Shown: positions 36,955-47,098 of the stretch, piece by piece
Position numbering within the stretch: the stretch's first letter is position 1
Layout: each line of letters starts with the position of its first letter
NCBI RefSeq assembly: GCF_002994615.1
Contig: NZ_PVNK01000166.1
Coordinates: 1 to 64,000 of the forward strand
DNA length: 64,000 nucleotides
Direction: 5' to 3'
DNA from: Enhygromyxa salina
GTDB lineage: Bacteria; Myxococcota_A; Polyangia; Nannocystales; Nannocystaceae
Position numbers and translations under genes: made by a program
Notes under the pieces: model-generated
The model's input: the letters and a program-made list of their open reading frames with translations, nothing else
Databases searched by the model: none
What the model was told of the DNA's origin: nothing

Positions 36955-38352
36955 CTATAAGAACCGCCACTTCACCCAGCCCGCCTTCGCGCGTTCGCTC
37001 GTGACCGGATACGCCATGGTGTACGGAGGGTCACCGACGACGTCGTCCATGTAGGAGTATCCGAGGGGGTTGCGGCCGCTGGTCGCGGATATCGTCCGAA
37101 CCCAGGGTCGCCCCGATCGCATGCTCGTCCGGGTGGCGCCGCCCCCCATGCTGTCGAACAACCCATGATCGAGGTTCATCTGGTGGCGCAACGCGAGCGC
37201 GGTTTCTTGCACGGCGCTGCGCTGGCGAAAGTCGGTCCCCCACTCGCTGAGGTAGCCGCGCGCCATTCGGTAGACCAGCTTCGGCACCGACTTGACCTCC
37301 TCGGCGAGGTAGTTTGGATCCCTGTCGGGATCGCTCAGCACACCGGTGCCGGGGTCTGGGATGTTCCCAGCGTCGTTCGGATCGTAGTCGCCGTTCGAGG
37401 TCGCGTTGCCGGCGACGGTGCCGTGGCGACCGCGGCAGGCGAACAGCTCGTACTTGGCCGGCTGGTCGCGAGCGAGCGGCATCAACGGGTCTTGGCGTTG
37501 CCAGGCGGCCGCGAGATTGTGCCAGGCGGCTCGTCGCACCTCGGTCGCACAGGGTTCCTTGTCATCTGGGAGCTCGGGACCCATCCCCATGTTCGGCCGG
37601 GGCACGAGGGGTCGGAAGCCGACGTCACCATTGCGCGAACACATGTCCCAGGCGTAGACGCCCACATAGTGCGCGACGTTTGGGGCGAGCTGCGTCATGA
37701 TGCTGTACCAGTTGCCGGGTCCAGGCACCGGGTCGATCGCGAAGATGTTGACCGGCGTGTTCCTCACAGCCCGGGAGCCGTACGCAAAGAGGAACCACGC
37801 GGCCATGATCGCCGAGACACCCCCGCGACTATGGCCGATGAAGTTGATCGTCTCCGCGCTCGCGTCTGCCGCGAGGTTCGCAGCGTGCAGCGCCAGCGCG
37901 GTCACGGCATGGCCCTTGAGCTGCTCACCCGAGCTGAATTGGTCCCCGCCGGAGTAGCTACTACAGTATTTGACCAGGCTCGTGGGCACATCCAAGGGCC
38001 CGTCGAGCAGTAGCGCCTCGCTCTCGTTGTCGGGTTCGGCCCAGTCGTTCTCGCCCACCCCGCGGACCGTTATGCTCGGCGAGGTCGCTGTTAGCTCACC
38101 CGAGATCTCGAGGTGCATGCGCACCGGGATGTAGCCCGTCTCGTCACAGTAGATCCTCTTGTCGCAGGCGCCGCGCTCACCGGTATTCCTGCGAGCCTCC
38201 CGAGTGACCTCGCCTTCGTCGCGCGTGCAGGCCGTGCCCGAGAAGCAGATTGTGAAGGCACCCTCGGGGACCGCCTCATCGAGAACGTTGGGCTCTTCTA
38301 ATCGAACGAGGCGTTCCCGCGGCGCCTCCTCTTCCTCTTCCTCGTCACACAT
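36955..38352 (-). CDS. GxSxG lipase, type VI lipase effector-like
   Basis: The product has 465 residues. The nucleophile elbow is G173-H-S175-R-G177 in NFIGHSRGGVSAI. The acid candidate is Asp207 in FAIDPVPGPGNWY, and a histidine candidate lies in CRGRHGTVAG. This layout, with the IDPVPG block after the serine strand, is that of Tle-type phospholipases and related DUF2235-like hydrolases. The N-terminus is acidic (MCDEEEEEEAPRE) with no signal peptide, and several cysteines are present. The start overlaps the end of a tiny upstream ORF. It forms a cassette with the LysM protein upstream and the phospholipase D downstream. Confidence 0.8.
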   Translation of the reverse strand: MCDEEEEEEAPRERLVRLEEPNVLDEAVPEGAFTICFSGTACTRDEGEVTREARRNTGERGACDKRIYCDETGYIPVRMHLEISGELTATSPSITVRGVGENDWAEPDNESEALLLDGPLDVPTSLVKYCSSYSGGDQFSSGEQLKGHAVTALALHAANLAADASAETINFIGHSRGGVSAIMAAWFLFAYGSRAVRNTPVNIFAIDPVPGPGNWYSIMTQLAPNVAHYVGVYAWDMCSRNGDVGFRPLVPRPNMGMGPELPDDKEPCATEVRRAAWHNLAAAWQRQDPLMPLARDQPAKYELFACRGRHGTVAGNATSNGDYDPNDAGNIPDPGTGVLSDPDRDPNYLAEEVKSVPKLVYRMARGYLSEWGTDFRQRSAVQETALALRHQMNLDHGLFDSMGGGATRTSMRSGRPWVRTISATSGRNPLGYSYMDDVVGDPPYTMAYPVTSERAKAGWVKWRFL

Positions 38353-38464
38353 GTTCGCCTCGTCCTTCCCCCCATGGGTGCTCGCGTCCCGCCTGGAGAC
38401 ACGCTCGCTCGAAGCTCACCCTTGCCAGCTTGTACTCGTCCTCGAGGGTCGTGGTGGTCGTCAT
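38345..38464 (-). CDS. Tiny ORF between the LysM adaptor and lipase genes
   Basis: The product has 39 residues, beginning MTTTTTLEDEYKLARVSFER. The start is 13 bases after the LysM gene stop, with a GGAG-containing leader, and the stop overlaps the lipase start by 8 bases. One amphipathic helix is predicted for the first half. It could be a genuine small adaptor or a leader that couples translation of the lipase. No homologue is recognised. Position and codon bias favour it being translated. Confidence 0.5.
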   Translation of the reverse strand: MTTTTTLEDEYKLARVSFERACLQAGREHPWGEGRGEHV

Positions 38465-38477
38465 TCTTTTCGGGCTC

Positions 38478-39110
38478 CTAGCGCTCCGCGGCGTAGGCGG
38501 TCTTCAACGCAGAGATGGTCGGGTCGTCGAGTTCTCCGGTGACGTCGAGCTCGTGGTCGGCCTGCAGCCGTCGAATCGCCAGTCCCGTCAGCGTGTCGAG
38601 CTTGCCGTGCACCTTCCCGTGGTAGTAGCCGAGGTTCGCCAGCCGGGCCTGCGCTCCCCGGATCGTCTCGGCCGGGTCGAGGGACCTCGGCGTCACGTCG
38701 TAGACGCGATCGCCCACGCGCAGAATGGCCTTGGGGGTGTAGGGGGGGATGTAGACTTCGACATGGCCCTGGGCATCGGTCGCGCCGAGGAACTCCTGAC
38801 CGCTGTGCTCGAGTATGTAGCCCACCTCTGCCAGGGGTTCTCCGCCGACGCACAACTGCAAGGACAGCTTGGCAGGGACGCCCTTGCGCCGAAAAGTGTG
38901 TCGGACCCCGGTCTGACACGTCTCTTTGCGCTGGCGCAGCGGGGGGATCGAGACGATGTCCCCGGCCTCGAGCACGAAGGGGCTCTCCCGCTCGCTGCGC
39001 AGCTCCTCGTTGTCAGCGTCCGACCACAACGTTTCCCAAAAGAACCCGTGGGCATGAGCGATGCTCGACATGCACTCGCCCTGCTTGACCTTGTACTTTT
39101 TGGACCCCAT
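38478..39110 (-). CDS. LysM and peptidoglycan-binding domain adaptor
   Basis: The product has 210 residues without a signal peptide. An N-terminal LysM runs about 5-56 (KYKVKQGECMSSIAHAHGF, ending GDIVSIPP). A middle beta domain is about 70-140 (AKLSLQLCVGGEPLAEVGYIL, GATDAQGHVEVYIPP). The C-terminal peptidoglycan-binding type 1 domain is about 148-205 (IRGAQARLANLGYYHGK, LTGLAIRRLQADHEL). The same three-part protein is common near type VI-like and contractile-injection effectors, where it may load cargo or join the baseplate. It heads the minus-strand cassette with the lipase and phospholipase D. Confidence 0.85.
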   Translation of the reverse strand: MGSKKYKVKQGECMSSIAHAHGFFWETLWSDADNEELRSERESPFVLEAGDIVSIPPLRQRKETCQTGVRHTFRRKGVPAKLSLQLCVGGEPLAEVGYILEHSGQEFLGATDAQGHVEVYIPPYTPKAILRVGDRVYDVTPRSLDPAETIRGAQARLANLGYYHGKVHGKLDTLTGLAIRRLQADHELDVTGELDDPTISALKTAYAAER

Positions 39111-39593
39111 GGCTCGTCTGAACGCCGTCGGATGGTAGCACCAGGACCGCGCAGGTGGGAGAGGTTGTCAACTGTCGTGGATCGGAGATCGTCGAGCAGC
39201 ATGATCAGGCGGCGGCCTCCTCGCGATCTTGCTGGATCGCGCTCGGGTGCGCGCGCGCGGTCGAGACACCCATCCCGAGGCGGGTGTCTCGTGCGGGAAG
39301 TACCTGCCTCGCCACCATCGCTGGCCAAGCGAGGTCGGCTCGAGGCGCTCGAGCAGCTTCGCGGCGACGCGGCGCCCATCGAACAGGAGCCAGCACCGAC
39401 CCCATACGACTGTCCCTTCGCAAAACCCCATCCGTGGCCTCGCAGCCTGCCTGGCGAAAGCGTGCCGCGAGCATGCCAAGCATCGGGCCACAACCATCTT
39501 CGTAGGGCCTCGCGCCGGCGACGGCCCACACACCGACAAGATGAAGATCAGCTGGAGCGCGCGAGGAGCCCTGAGCCTCGCCGCCTCGACGCT
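39111..39593. other. Intergenic region with one strong hairpin
   Basis: These 483 bases separate the decarboxylase gene and the LysM gene. Frames open on both strands (for example 39168-39539 minus, 123 codons) show no family resemblance and no plausible start, and are treated as chance. A perfect 9-bp stem at 39263-39290 is listed separately. The promoter of the LysM cassette should lie just above 39110. Confidence 0.45.
39263..39290 (-). terminator. 9-bp perfect hairpin upstream of the LysM cassette
   Basis: GAGACACCC (39263-39271) pairs with GGGTGTCTC (39282-39290) across a 10-base loop. It is about 300 bases downstream of the decarboxylase stop and 150 bases upstream of the LysM start, so it could terminate decarboxylase transcription or sit in the cassette leader. 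There is no T-run. Confidence 0.35.
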
Positions 39594-41267
39594 TCAGGAG
39601 CTCGCCCGCAGCGCGAGGTCGAGGTCCTCGAGCAGGGCCTCGATCTGCGCGCGGTGGGTCCGAAAGCTCATCACGCAGACCCGCAGCGTGACCGCGTCGC
39701 CGTCGACGACCGGCAGCAGCGTGCTCGACAGGTAGGCCCGCTCGCGCGCGTTGATGCGCTCGAGCAGCCCGACGTTGCGCGCGTTCCAGTCCGCGAGCGC
39801 CTCGTCGGGTGCCCGAGCCAGGCGAAAGGCCACGGTCGACAGCTGCGGCCGGGCGACGAGCTCCAGGGCCTGCCCGGCGGCGATCCGCTGATCGAGGCCC
39901 TCGGTGCACAGCTGCGCGAGCGCGAGCTTCTCCTCGAGCGCGTCACGAAAGGCCGCGGCCCCGTGGAGCATCAAGGGCAGCCACAGGCGCAGGCCCCGGA
40001 AGGGCCGGCTGAGCTCGGGCCCGAGGTGGCCCGGGCTCGGCGTCTCGCTTGGATCGAAGTCGCGGAGGTAGTCGGCCTCGGCCATGTGCGCGGCGGCCAG
40101 GCGCGCGCCGTCACGAACGAGGAGACAGCCGGTCCCGTAGGGCAAGAACATGCCCTTGTGGGGGTCGAAGCACAGCGAGTCGGCGGCCTCGATCCCGCGC
40201 AGGCGCGGGCGCCCGCTGGGCGCGAGGACGAAGGCGCCGCCGTAGGCCCCGTCGACGTGAAGCCACAGATCTTCTTCGCGGCACAGCGCGGCGAGCTCGG
40301 GCAGCGGGTCGATCGCTCCGGTGTTGGTGGTGCCGGCCGTCGCGATCACGCAAAAGGGCCGCAGCCCGCGGTGACGATCGGCCTCGACCTGGGCGCGAAG
40401 GTCATCGAGCTCGAGGCGCAAGAGCCCGTCGACCGCGACCGCGCGGAGGTTGGCCGCGGGCACGCCGGCCATGCGCGCGGCCTTGGCGATGCTGTGGTGG
40501 GCCTGGGTCGAGGTGTAGACGATCGCCCGGGAGTAGTCGCCCGTGTCGCCGAAGTGATGGTGGCGGGCGGTGCAAAGCGCGGTGAAGTTGGCCATCGACG
40601 AGCCCGTTGTCAGGAGCCCGCGCGCGTCCTGGCCGTAGCCAAACTCGTTGGCGAGCCACTCGATCACGTCGTGCTCGAGCCGGACCCAGCCCGGGGCCGC
40701 CATCGCGTAGCCGGTGAAGCGGTTGGCGACGTCGCTGATCAGATCGGCGAGCGCGGCGGCGTAGAGGCCCCCACCGGGCACGTAGGCCAGGTAGCCGGGC
40801 CCGGCGGCCTCGAGCGAGGCGTCCATCGAGCCCGCGATCAGCTCGAGCGCCCGGGGCAGGCCACCGTCGAGGGCGCGCTCGCCGATCGGCGCGCGGTGGC
40901 GTTCGGCGAGGCGCTGCCCGGCCGCGCCGACCTGGCCCTTGGCCGAGCGGGTCGGGATCGTGCGCAGCAGCTCGAGGACGTGCTCCGAGACCTCGCGCAT
41001 CCACTCGCCGCGGGTCCCGGCGTCGGGCTCGAGCGCGCCGCTGTCGAGGGGCTCGCCGAGCGGCGCGTGGAAGGGGTGCGGGGCCGGGCCCTCGGGGATC
41101 GGGCCCCGCTGCGAAGCGGCTGCGATGCTGCGGTCGTCGAGCTGATCGATGAGCCGCGGGGGCAGCTGGGTCGGTGGTGGGTCCGAGGCCTCGCGCTCGG
41201 CCTCGGACGGCGCCTCGGCGGGCTCGGGTGCCGGGGGCGTGCGCAGATCATCGGGGTCCAGAGGCAT
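39594..41267 (-). CDS. PLP-dependent group II (aromatic amino acid/glutamate-type) decarboxylase
   Basis: The product has 557 residues with a Pro/Glu-rich 45-residue head. The fold-type I decarboxylase signatures are complete: GPGYLAYVPGGGLYAAALAD, GLLTTGSSMANFTAL, the aromatic/His stacking region [45 protein letters not shown] (PLP-aspartate) and the PLP lysine in [13 protein letters not shown]. The substrate cannot be told (DOPA, tryptophan, tyrosine, glutamate or diaminobutyrate). A 263-bp internal block (40104-40366) is duplicated at 21407-21669. It is divergent from the NTF2-like gene across 53 bases. Confidence 0.9.
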   Translation of the reverse strand: MPLDPDDLRTPPAPEPAEAPSEAEREASDPPPTQLPPRLIDQLDDRSIAAASQRGPIPEGPAPHPFHAPLGEPLDSGALEPDAGTRGEWMREVSEHVLELLRTIPTRSAKGQVGAAGQRLAERHRAPIGERALDGGLPRALELIAGSMDASLEAAGPGYLAYVPGGGLYAAALADLISDVANRFTGYAMAAPGWVRLEHDVIEWLANEFGYGQDARGLLTTGSSMANFTALCTARHHHFGDTGDYSRAIVYTSTQAHHSIAKAARMAGVPAANLRAVAVDGLLRLELDDLRAQVEADRHRGLRPFCVIATAGTTNTGAIDPLPELAALCREEDLWLHVDGAYGGAFVLAPSGRPRLRGIEAADSLCFDPHKGMFLPYGTGCLLVRDGARLAAAHMAEADYLRDFDPSETPSPGHLGPELSRPFRGLRLWLPLMLHGAAAFRDALEEKLALAQLCTEGLDQRIAAGQALELVARPQLSTVAFRLARAPDEALADWNARNVGLLERINARERAYLSSTLLPVVDGDAVTLRVCVMSFRTHRAQIEALLEDLDLALRASS

Positions 41268-41320
41268 TGCGCCCGGAATCTATCATTGCGGCCCCCCCAG
41301 CCAAGTGCGAGCGTGGGGTG

Positions 41321-41842
41321 ATGCCGAACACCAACCATGACTCCAGCGATGATCGTGAGATCAACCGCGACGTGCGGCGGGTCGAGTCGTCGGAGACCGC
41401 GAACCGCGTGCGCGCCGAGATCGAGGCCCTCCACGAGTTCTTCGTCTCGTGGTTCACGGGCGCGGTCGAGAACGATGACGACGTGTTTCAGCGGGGCTTC
41501 GCCCGGCGCTTCGACCCTGGCTTCGTGCTGGTCCCGCCCGCGGGGACGCTGATGTCACTCCCGCGCCTGACCAGGGCGATCCGCGAGGGCTACGGGCAAA
41601 ACCCAGACTTTCGCATCGCGATCCGCGAGGTCGTGCTCCGCCGCGAGATCGGCGACCTCGTGCTGGTCACCTACGAGGAGTGGCAGCGCAACGCCAAGGC
41701 CTCGACGCCCGCCGACAACGGGCGCGCGGCGACGGCGGTGTTCAAGGCCGATCGCGTCGCGCCCGGCGGGCTCGCGTGGCTCCACGTCCACGAGTGCTGG
41801 CTGCCGCGCGAGGTCATGGCCGCGGGGCCCTACGACTTTTGA
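41321..41842 (+). CDS. NTF2/SnoaL-like (DUF4440-type) protein
   Basis: The product has 173 residues started at the ATG at 41321. The core matches the cone-shaped NTF2-like fold: EALHEFFVSWFTGAVENDDDVF, RFDPGFVLVPPAGTLMSL, IAIREVVLRREIGDLVLVTYEEWQ and LAWLHVHECWLP. Such proteins bind small ligands or act as simple enzymes, and nothing here fixes the role. The last 13 bases overlap the convergent gene at 41830. Confidence 0.75.
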   Translation: MPNTNHDSSDDREINRDVRRVESSETANRVRAEIEALHEFFVSWFTGAVENDDDVFQRGFARRFDPGFVLVPPAGTLMSLPRLTRAIREGYGQNPDFRIAIREVVLRREIGDLVLVTYEEWQRNAKASTPADNGRAATAVFKADRVAPGGLAWLHVHECWLPREVMAAGPYDF

Positions 41843-42357
41843 TCGGGGGGCTCGGGGGGCTCGCCGTACTCGTCGGCGATCGTGATCACGTCGGCGACCA
41901 GGCTGTCGATCGCGGCCGCGGCCTTGGCCTCGACCCCCGGGCGCGCGAGCAGCCACCGCAGGGCCTCGCCGATGTCGCTGAACACCTTTTGCTTGACCGG
42001 CGAGCGCGAGACTAGCTGGAGGCTGGTCAGGACCGAGCGGAAGAACACCGCCCGGAACCCGCCGCTCTCGACCACGAGCGCCGAGCCAAGGGTGGTGGTC
42101 GCGAACTCCCGCATGTTGCGGGCGCTCCTCTCGCGGACCTCGTCGGTGACGGTCATCTCGAGGCCCGCGCGGATGATCGTCAGGGCCACGAAGTGGCCCC
42201 ACTCGTCGCTGAGCTCGCGCTGAACCTTGGCGATCAGGTCGAGGTCCACGGTGTCGACGACCCGGCCGCAGACGACCACGACCAGGCTCTCGCACGCGGC
42301 GACGCAAAAGTGCGTGCCGCGATGGCGAATCTCGAGGGGGGCGGAGGGCGGGGTCAC
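41830..42357 (-). CDS. STAS/SpoIIAA-like hypothetical protein
   Basis: The product has 175 residues and no signal peptide. The order of strands and helices (LEIRHRGTHFCVAACESLVVVVCGRVVD, then a long helix, ATTTLGSALVVESGGFRAVFFRSVLTSLQL, then SDIGEALRWLLARPG) resembles the anti-anti-sigma-like proteins common in myxobacteria. No phosphorylatable serine motif is certain. It overlaps the NTF2-like gene at its 3' end and lies 35 bases upstream of nothing on its own strand, so it is probably a single-gene unit. Confidence 0.5.
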   Translation of the reverse strand: MTPPSAPLEIRHRGTHFCVAACESLVVVVCGRVVDTVDLDLIAKVQRELSDEWGHFVALTIIRAGLEMTVTDEVRERSARNMREFATTTLGSALVVESGGFRAVFFRSVLTSLQLVSRSPVKQKVFSDIGEALRWLLARPGVEAKAAAAIDSLVADVITIADEYGEPPEPPDQKS

Positions 42358-42392
42358 CGCGGTCGAGTCTACCCGCCTTTTGCCCGCGGGGG

Positions 42393-43720
42393 TCAGTCCG
42401 CGAATTGTTGAAGGTCCATGTAGCGGTCACGCAGCTGGGTCTGGCGCGACTTCATCTCGAGCTCGTGACCGCGGACCCAGACCTGCTCGGCCGAGGTCGA
42501 CAGCTCGAAGGGGTCGGCCCCGTCCCAGACGACCAGGCTCGCGACCTTGCCGACCGCGATCGTCCCGTACTCGTCGTCCATCCCGTAGGCCCTCGCGGCG
42601 TTCAGCGTGATCGCCTCCAGGGCCGCGGCCCGCGGGAGCCCGTTGGCCACGGCGACGCCGGCCTCTTGGGTGATGTTGCGGGCGTTGTGGCTGTCGAAGG
42701 TCGCGATCCCGACCTCGACCCCGGCGGCGTGGAGCAGCGCCGCGCTGTCGAGGCGCGCGCCGAGGGTGTCGAAGCTGCCCGGGAGGTTTTGGGTTGGCTG
42801 GACGACGACGGTCAGGCCCGCGGCGGCGAGCTGTTCGGCGACCTTCCAGCCCTCGGCCGCGCCGACGATCGTGAGCTCGATGTCGAGGCTCTCGCCGAGC
42901 TCGATCAGCGCGAGCAGATCGCTGGCCCGGTGGGCGCGCACGACCAGGGGGATGGTCTTGTCGAGCACGGGCCACAGCGCGCGCAGATCGAGGGGGTGGG
43001 CGACGAGGGCCCGGGCCTGGTTGCGCTCGTAGCTGCGCTGGTTGGCGCGGTACCACTTCGCGTCTTCGAAGGCCTCGCGGAGCTCGGCGAGCGAGGCCGC
43101 GCGCGAGCCCGCGTAGCTACGGCCAAAGTTGGTAGCGATCGCCACGCCCTCGGCCGCGACGATGTTGGCGTGGTCGCCCGGGAGCAGGTCGATCCACGCG
43201 ACCGCGCCCGAGATCAACCCACCGCGCGGCGCGACGGCGGCCGTGGTCACGCCCTCGATCGCCTGGATCGGGATCAGCGCGGAGTCGGCGTTGACGGCCG
43301 AGGCCGGGTCGTAGCCCGACTTGATCGGGCCGTCGCCGTCCCTGCGCGCGTCGTCGCGGGTGCTGGCCTCGGCGCCGATCTCGATCAGACCGATCGAGGT
43401 GTCGGCCGCGATCAGCCCGGGCGTGACGACCTTGCCGCCGAGGTCGTGGGTGGTCGCGTCGGGCCCGGCCGCGATCCTGCCCTCGTCGACCTTCGAGATC
43501 TTGCCGTCCTCGATCAGGATCGAGCCGCCCTCGATGATCGTGCCGTCGCCGACCTGGATCGTGGCGTTGGTCAGGAGCACGGTCTCGGTCTCGGCGTCGA
43601 CGTCGACGACCGGCGGCGCGGCCTCGGCTGGGGCCGGGGGCAGGGCGGTGAGCAGCAGGGGGAGGGGGGCGAACAGCGGGATCAGCAAGAAGGCCGGCCG
43701 CAGCTTGTCGGTGAAGATCT

Positions 43721-43724
<4 letters not shown>
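42393..43724 (-). CDS. Amidohydrolase-family protein lacking the HxH motif
   Basis: The product has 443 residues with a signal peptide (LRPAFLLIPLFAPLPLLLTALPPAPAEA). The fold is that of imidazolonepropionase-like amidohydrolases: VLLTNATIQVGDGTIIEGGSILIEDGKI, VVTPGLIAADTS, EGVTTAAVAPRGGLISG, AAALEAITLNAARAYGM and GTIAVGKVASLVVWDGADP. Where the family has HxH after TPG-L-I-D, this protein reads AADTSIG, so at least two metal ligands are missing and it is probably a non-catalytic partner. Its start overlaps the stop of the intact paralogue by 4 bases. Confidence 0.8.
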
Positions 43725-45241
<1,517 letters not shown>

Positions 45242-45371
45242 GGTGAGGACGCTACGCCCCCGAGCCCACCGCCCGCAACACGCCAGCGGCCGAAACCCAG
45301 GCCTGGACCGGTCTGACGCGCCCGCACGGGGCCTCTCGGGCAAGCGCGGCTGGCTCTGCTACCTTCCCGGC

Positions 45372-46322
45372 GTGCACCCGGCCTCGCGCAGCCTGATCGA
45401 CCGCTGGATCTACGCCGCCAAGGTCGACAGCTGGCCCAAGCTGCTCGTGCCCACGATCCTGGGCCAGGCGCTTGGCGTCGCGGCCGCGGGCCGCGTCGAT
45501 CCGCGGGCCTTCGTGCTCGGCTTGTGTTTCACGATCTGCCAGCTCCTGTTCGTGGTGTTTCTCAACGACTGGGGCGACCGCCGCGTCGATCGGATCAAGC
45601 GCCAGATGTTCCCCGAGGGCTGCTCGCCCAAGACGATCCCCGACGCGATCCTCCCGGGGTCGGCGGTCTTGACCGCGGGTGTCGTCGCGGGCCTCGCCGG
45701 GTTGGGGGTGGCGCTCTACGCCGAGCTGTCCCTCGCGCGCGCGGGCGCGACCTGGTCCGCGCTCGCGCTGATGGCGATCTTCTTGGCCTACACCTTCTGG
45801 CCGCTGCGGCTCAACTATCGCGGCGGCGGCGAGTGGCTCGAGGGCCTCGGCGTCGGCCTGGTCCTGCCGTGGTTTCACCTCTTCTTGCAGAGCGGGGAGT
45901 CGGGCCTGGTCCGCGAGCTGTGGCTGCTGCCGGGCTTTTGCCTGCTCGCGCTGGCCAGCGCCGTGGCCAGCGGGCTGTCCGACGAGCAGAGCGACCGCCG
46001 CGGCGGCAAGCGGACCTACGCGAGCGAGTACGGCAACCGGGCCGCGCGGGCCCTGGTCGAGCGCCTGGGCCTGGCCGCGGCGCTGGTCTGGGCCGTGACC
46101 GTGCGCGTCAGCGGCGTGGTCCCGGCCCCCGTCGGCGCGCTCGTGGTCATCGTCGTGCTCGTCAACTGGCGGCGCCTGCGGAAGCTCAGCCCCGAGGCCA
46201 CGACCAACGCCTTCGACGCCCAGCGCGCCTACAAGCGCGTCCTCCACCAGGCCCAGTGGCGCAGCGCGACCTTGATCGCGGTCATCTTGATCGCGCTCAC
46301 GATCCTCGGGTGGCGGCGCTGA
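45372..46322 (+). CDS. UbiA-family prenyltransferase
   Basis: The product has 316 residues with a GTG start and eight to nine membrane helices. Both Asp-rich motifs are present: N65-D66-W-G-D69-R-R-V-D73 (NDWGDRRVDRIKR) and SDEQSDRRGGKRTYA near residue 200. These bind Mg-prenyl diphosphate. It is related to MenA-type enzymes and probably prenylates a quinone or other aromatic acceptor. The exact substrate is not visible. The stop overlaps the start of the next gene (TGATG), indicating a two-gene operon. Confidence 0.88.
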   Translation: MHPASRSLIDRWIYAAKVDSWPKLLVPTILGQALGVAAAGRVDPRAFVLGLCFTICQLLFVVFLNDWGDRRVDRIKRQMFPEGCSPKTIPDAILPGSAVLTAGVVAGLAGLGVALYAELSLARAGATWSALALMAIFLAYTFWPLRLNYRGGGEWLEGLGVGLVLPWFHLFLQSGESGLVRELWLLPGFCLLALASAVASGLSDEQSDRRGGKRTYASEYGNRAARALVERLGLAAALVWAVTVRVSGVVPAPVGALVVIVVLVNWRRLRKLSPEATTNAFDAQRAYKRVLHQAQWRSATLIAVILIALTILGWRR

Positions 46323-47098
46323 TGGTCGACGCCCCGCTCCGCGCGGCGACCGAGGCGCTCGCGCGCGGAGTCACGGGGCCGCTGCGCACCCTCGATCCGG
46401 CGCGCGAGCACGCGACGCCGCTGGTCGAGGTCCACCGCCGCGCCCTCGCCGAGCTCGAGCCTTCGCTCGCCGCCGAGCTCGCCGCGCCTGTCGCCGAGGG
46501 CCTGTGCGCCCTCGCCCTCGCCCAGCTCGACGCGTTCCCGGGCAACCTGTTTTGGGACCTGGATCTGATCGCCCTCGCGATCGTGGACCAGGCCCGCGCG
46601 CAGGGCCCTGGCGCCGCCGCCTGCGTCGATGATCGCTTCGCGCGGATGGCCGACCTCCAGCGCCTCTACGGGCGCGCGACGGTCATCAACTTCTCCTACG
46701 TCCACGACTTCGTCTACGGCTTCGACTGGGCCAAGTGGGTCGCGCGCGAGCCCGCGGTCCAGGCCGAGGTGCCCGCGCCCTTCTCGCTCACCTTCTTGAC
46801 CTACATGGACACGCGCGGGCGCGAGCTGATCGAGCTGATCGCCCGCGATGATCACAAGTACCCGAGCCTGCCCGACGACGAGGCCCGCAACCCCTTCCCC
46901 TTCTCGCGCGAGCCCGAGGCCGAGGTCATGCTCCACCGCGAGCTCGCCCGCCGTGGGCTGATCCCCGTGCCGACCTGGAGCGCCGACGCGCTCGGGCTCG
47001 ATTGGGCCGCGCGCTGGCGGGTGCCCTACTACGCGCGCCGGGTCGAGGTCGCCGCGGAGCTGGGCCTGTTGGTCGACGGCGATCAACCCCGGCGCTGA
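46322..47098 (+). CDS. Unknown soluble protein coupled to the UbiA gene
   Basis: The product has 258 residues. Its ATG overlaps the UbiA stop by one base. It has no signal peptide or membrane segment. The protein is helical in the N-terminal half (ALAELEPSLAAELAAPVAEGLCALALAQLDAFPGN) with conserved-looking NLFWDLDLIA, FSYVHDFVYGFDWAKWV and TYMDTRGRELIELIARDDHKYPSLPDDEARNPFPF pieces. I recognise no family. Close coupling suggests a role in the same prenylation pathway. Its 3' end overlaps the convergent lipoprotein gene by 16 bases. Confidence 0.7.
   Translation: MVDAPLRAATEALARGVTGPLRTLDPAREHATPLVEVHRRALAELEPSLAAELAAPVAEGLCALALAQLDAFPGNLFWDLDLIALAIVDQARAQGPGAAACVDDRFARMADLQRLYGRATVINFSYVHDFVYGFDWAKWVAREPAVQAEVPAPFSLTFLTYMDTRGRELIELIARDDHKYPSLPDDEARNPFPFSREPEAEVMLHRELARRGLIPVPTWSADALGLDWAARWRVPYYARRVEVAAELGLLVDGDQPRR

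Noticed and set aside
26259-39110. Complete type VI secretion or contractile-injection apparatus
   Set aside because: Only effector, adaptor and immunity-type genes are present; no sheath, tube, VgrG, baseplate or ATPase genes occur in the window, so only effector cassettes are claimed.
39168-39539. 123-codon minus-strand ORF between the decarboxylase and LysM genes
   Set aside because: No family resemblance, Arg-rich composition, no convincing ribosome site, and equally open frames on the other strand.
41830-42357. Possible overlap-derived antisense control of the NTF2-like gene
   Set aside because: The 13-base convergent overlap is of a kind seen several times here (14844-14862, 47083-47098) and reflects compact packing; no regulatory signal is visible.
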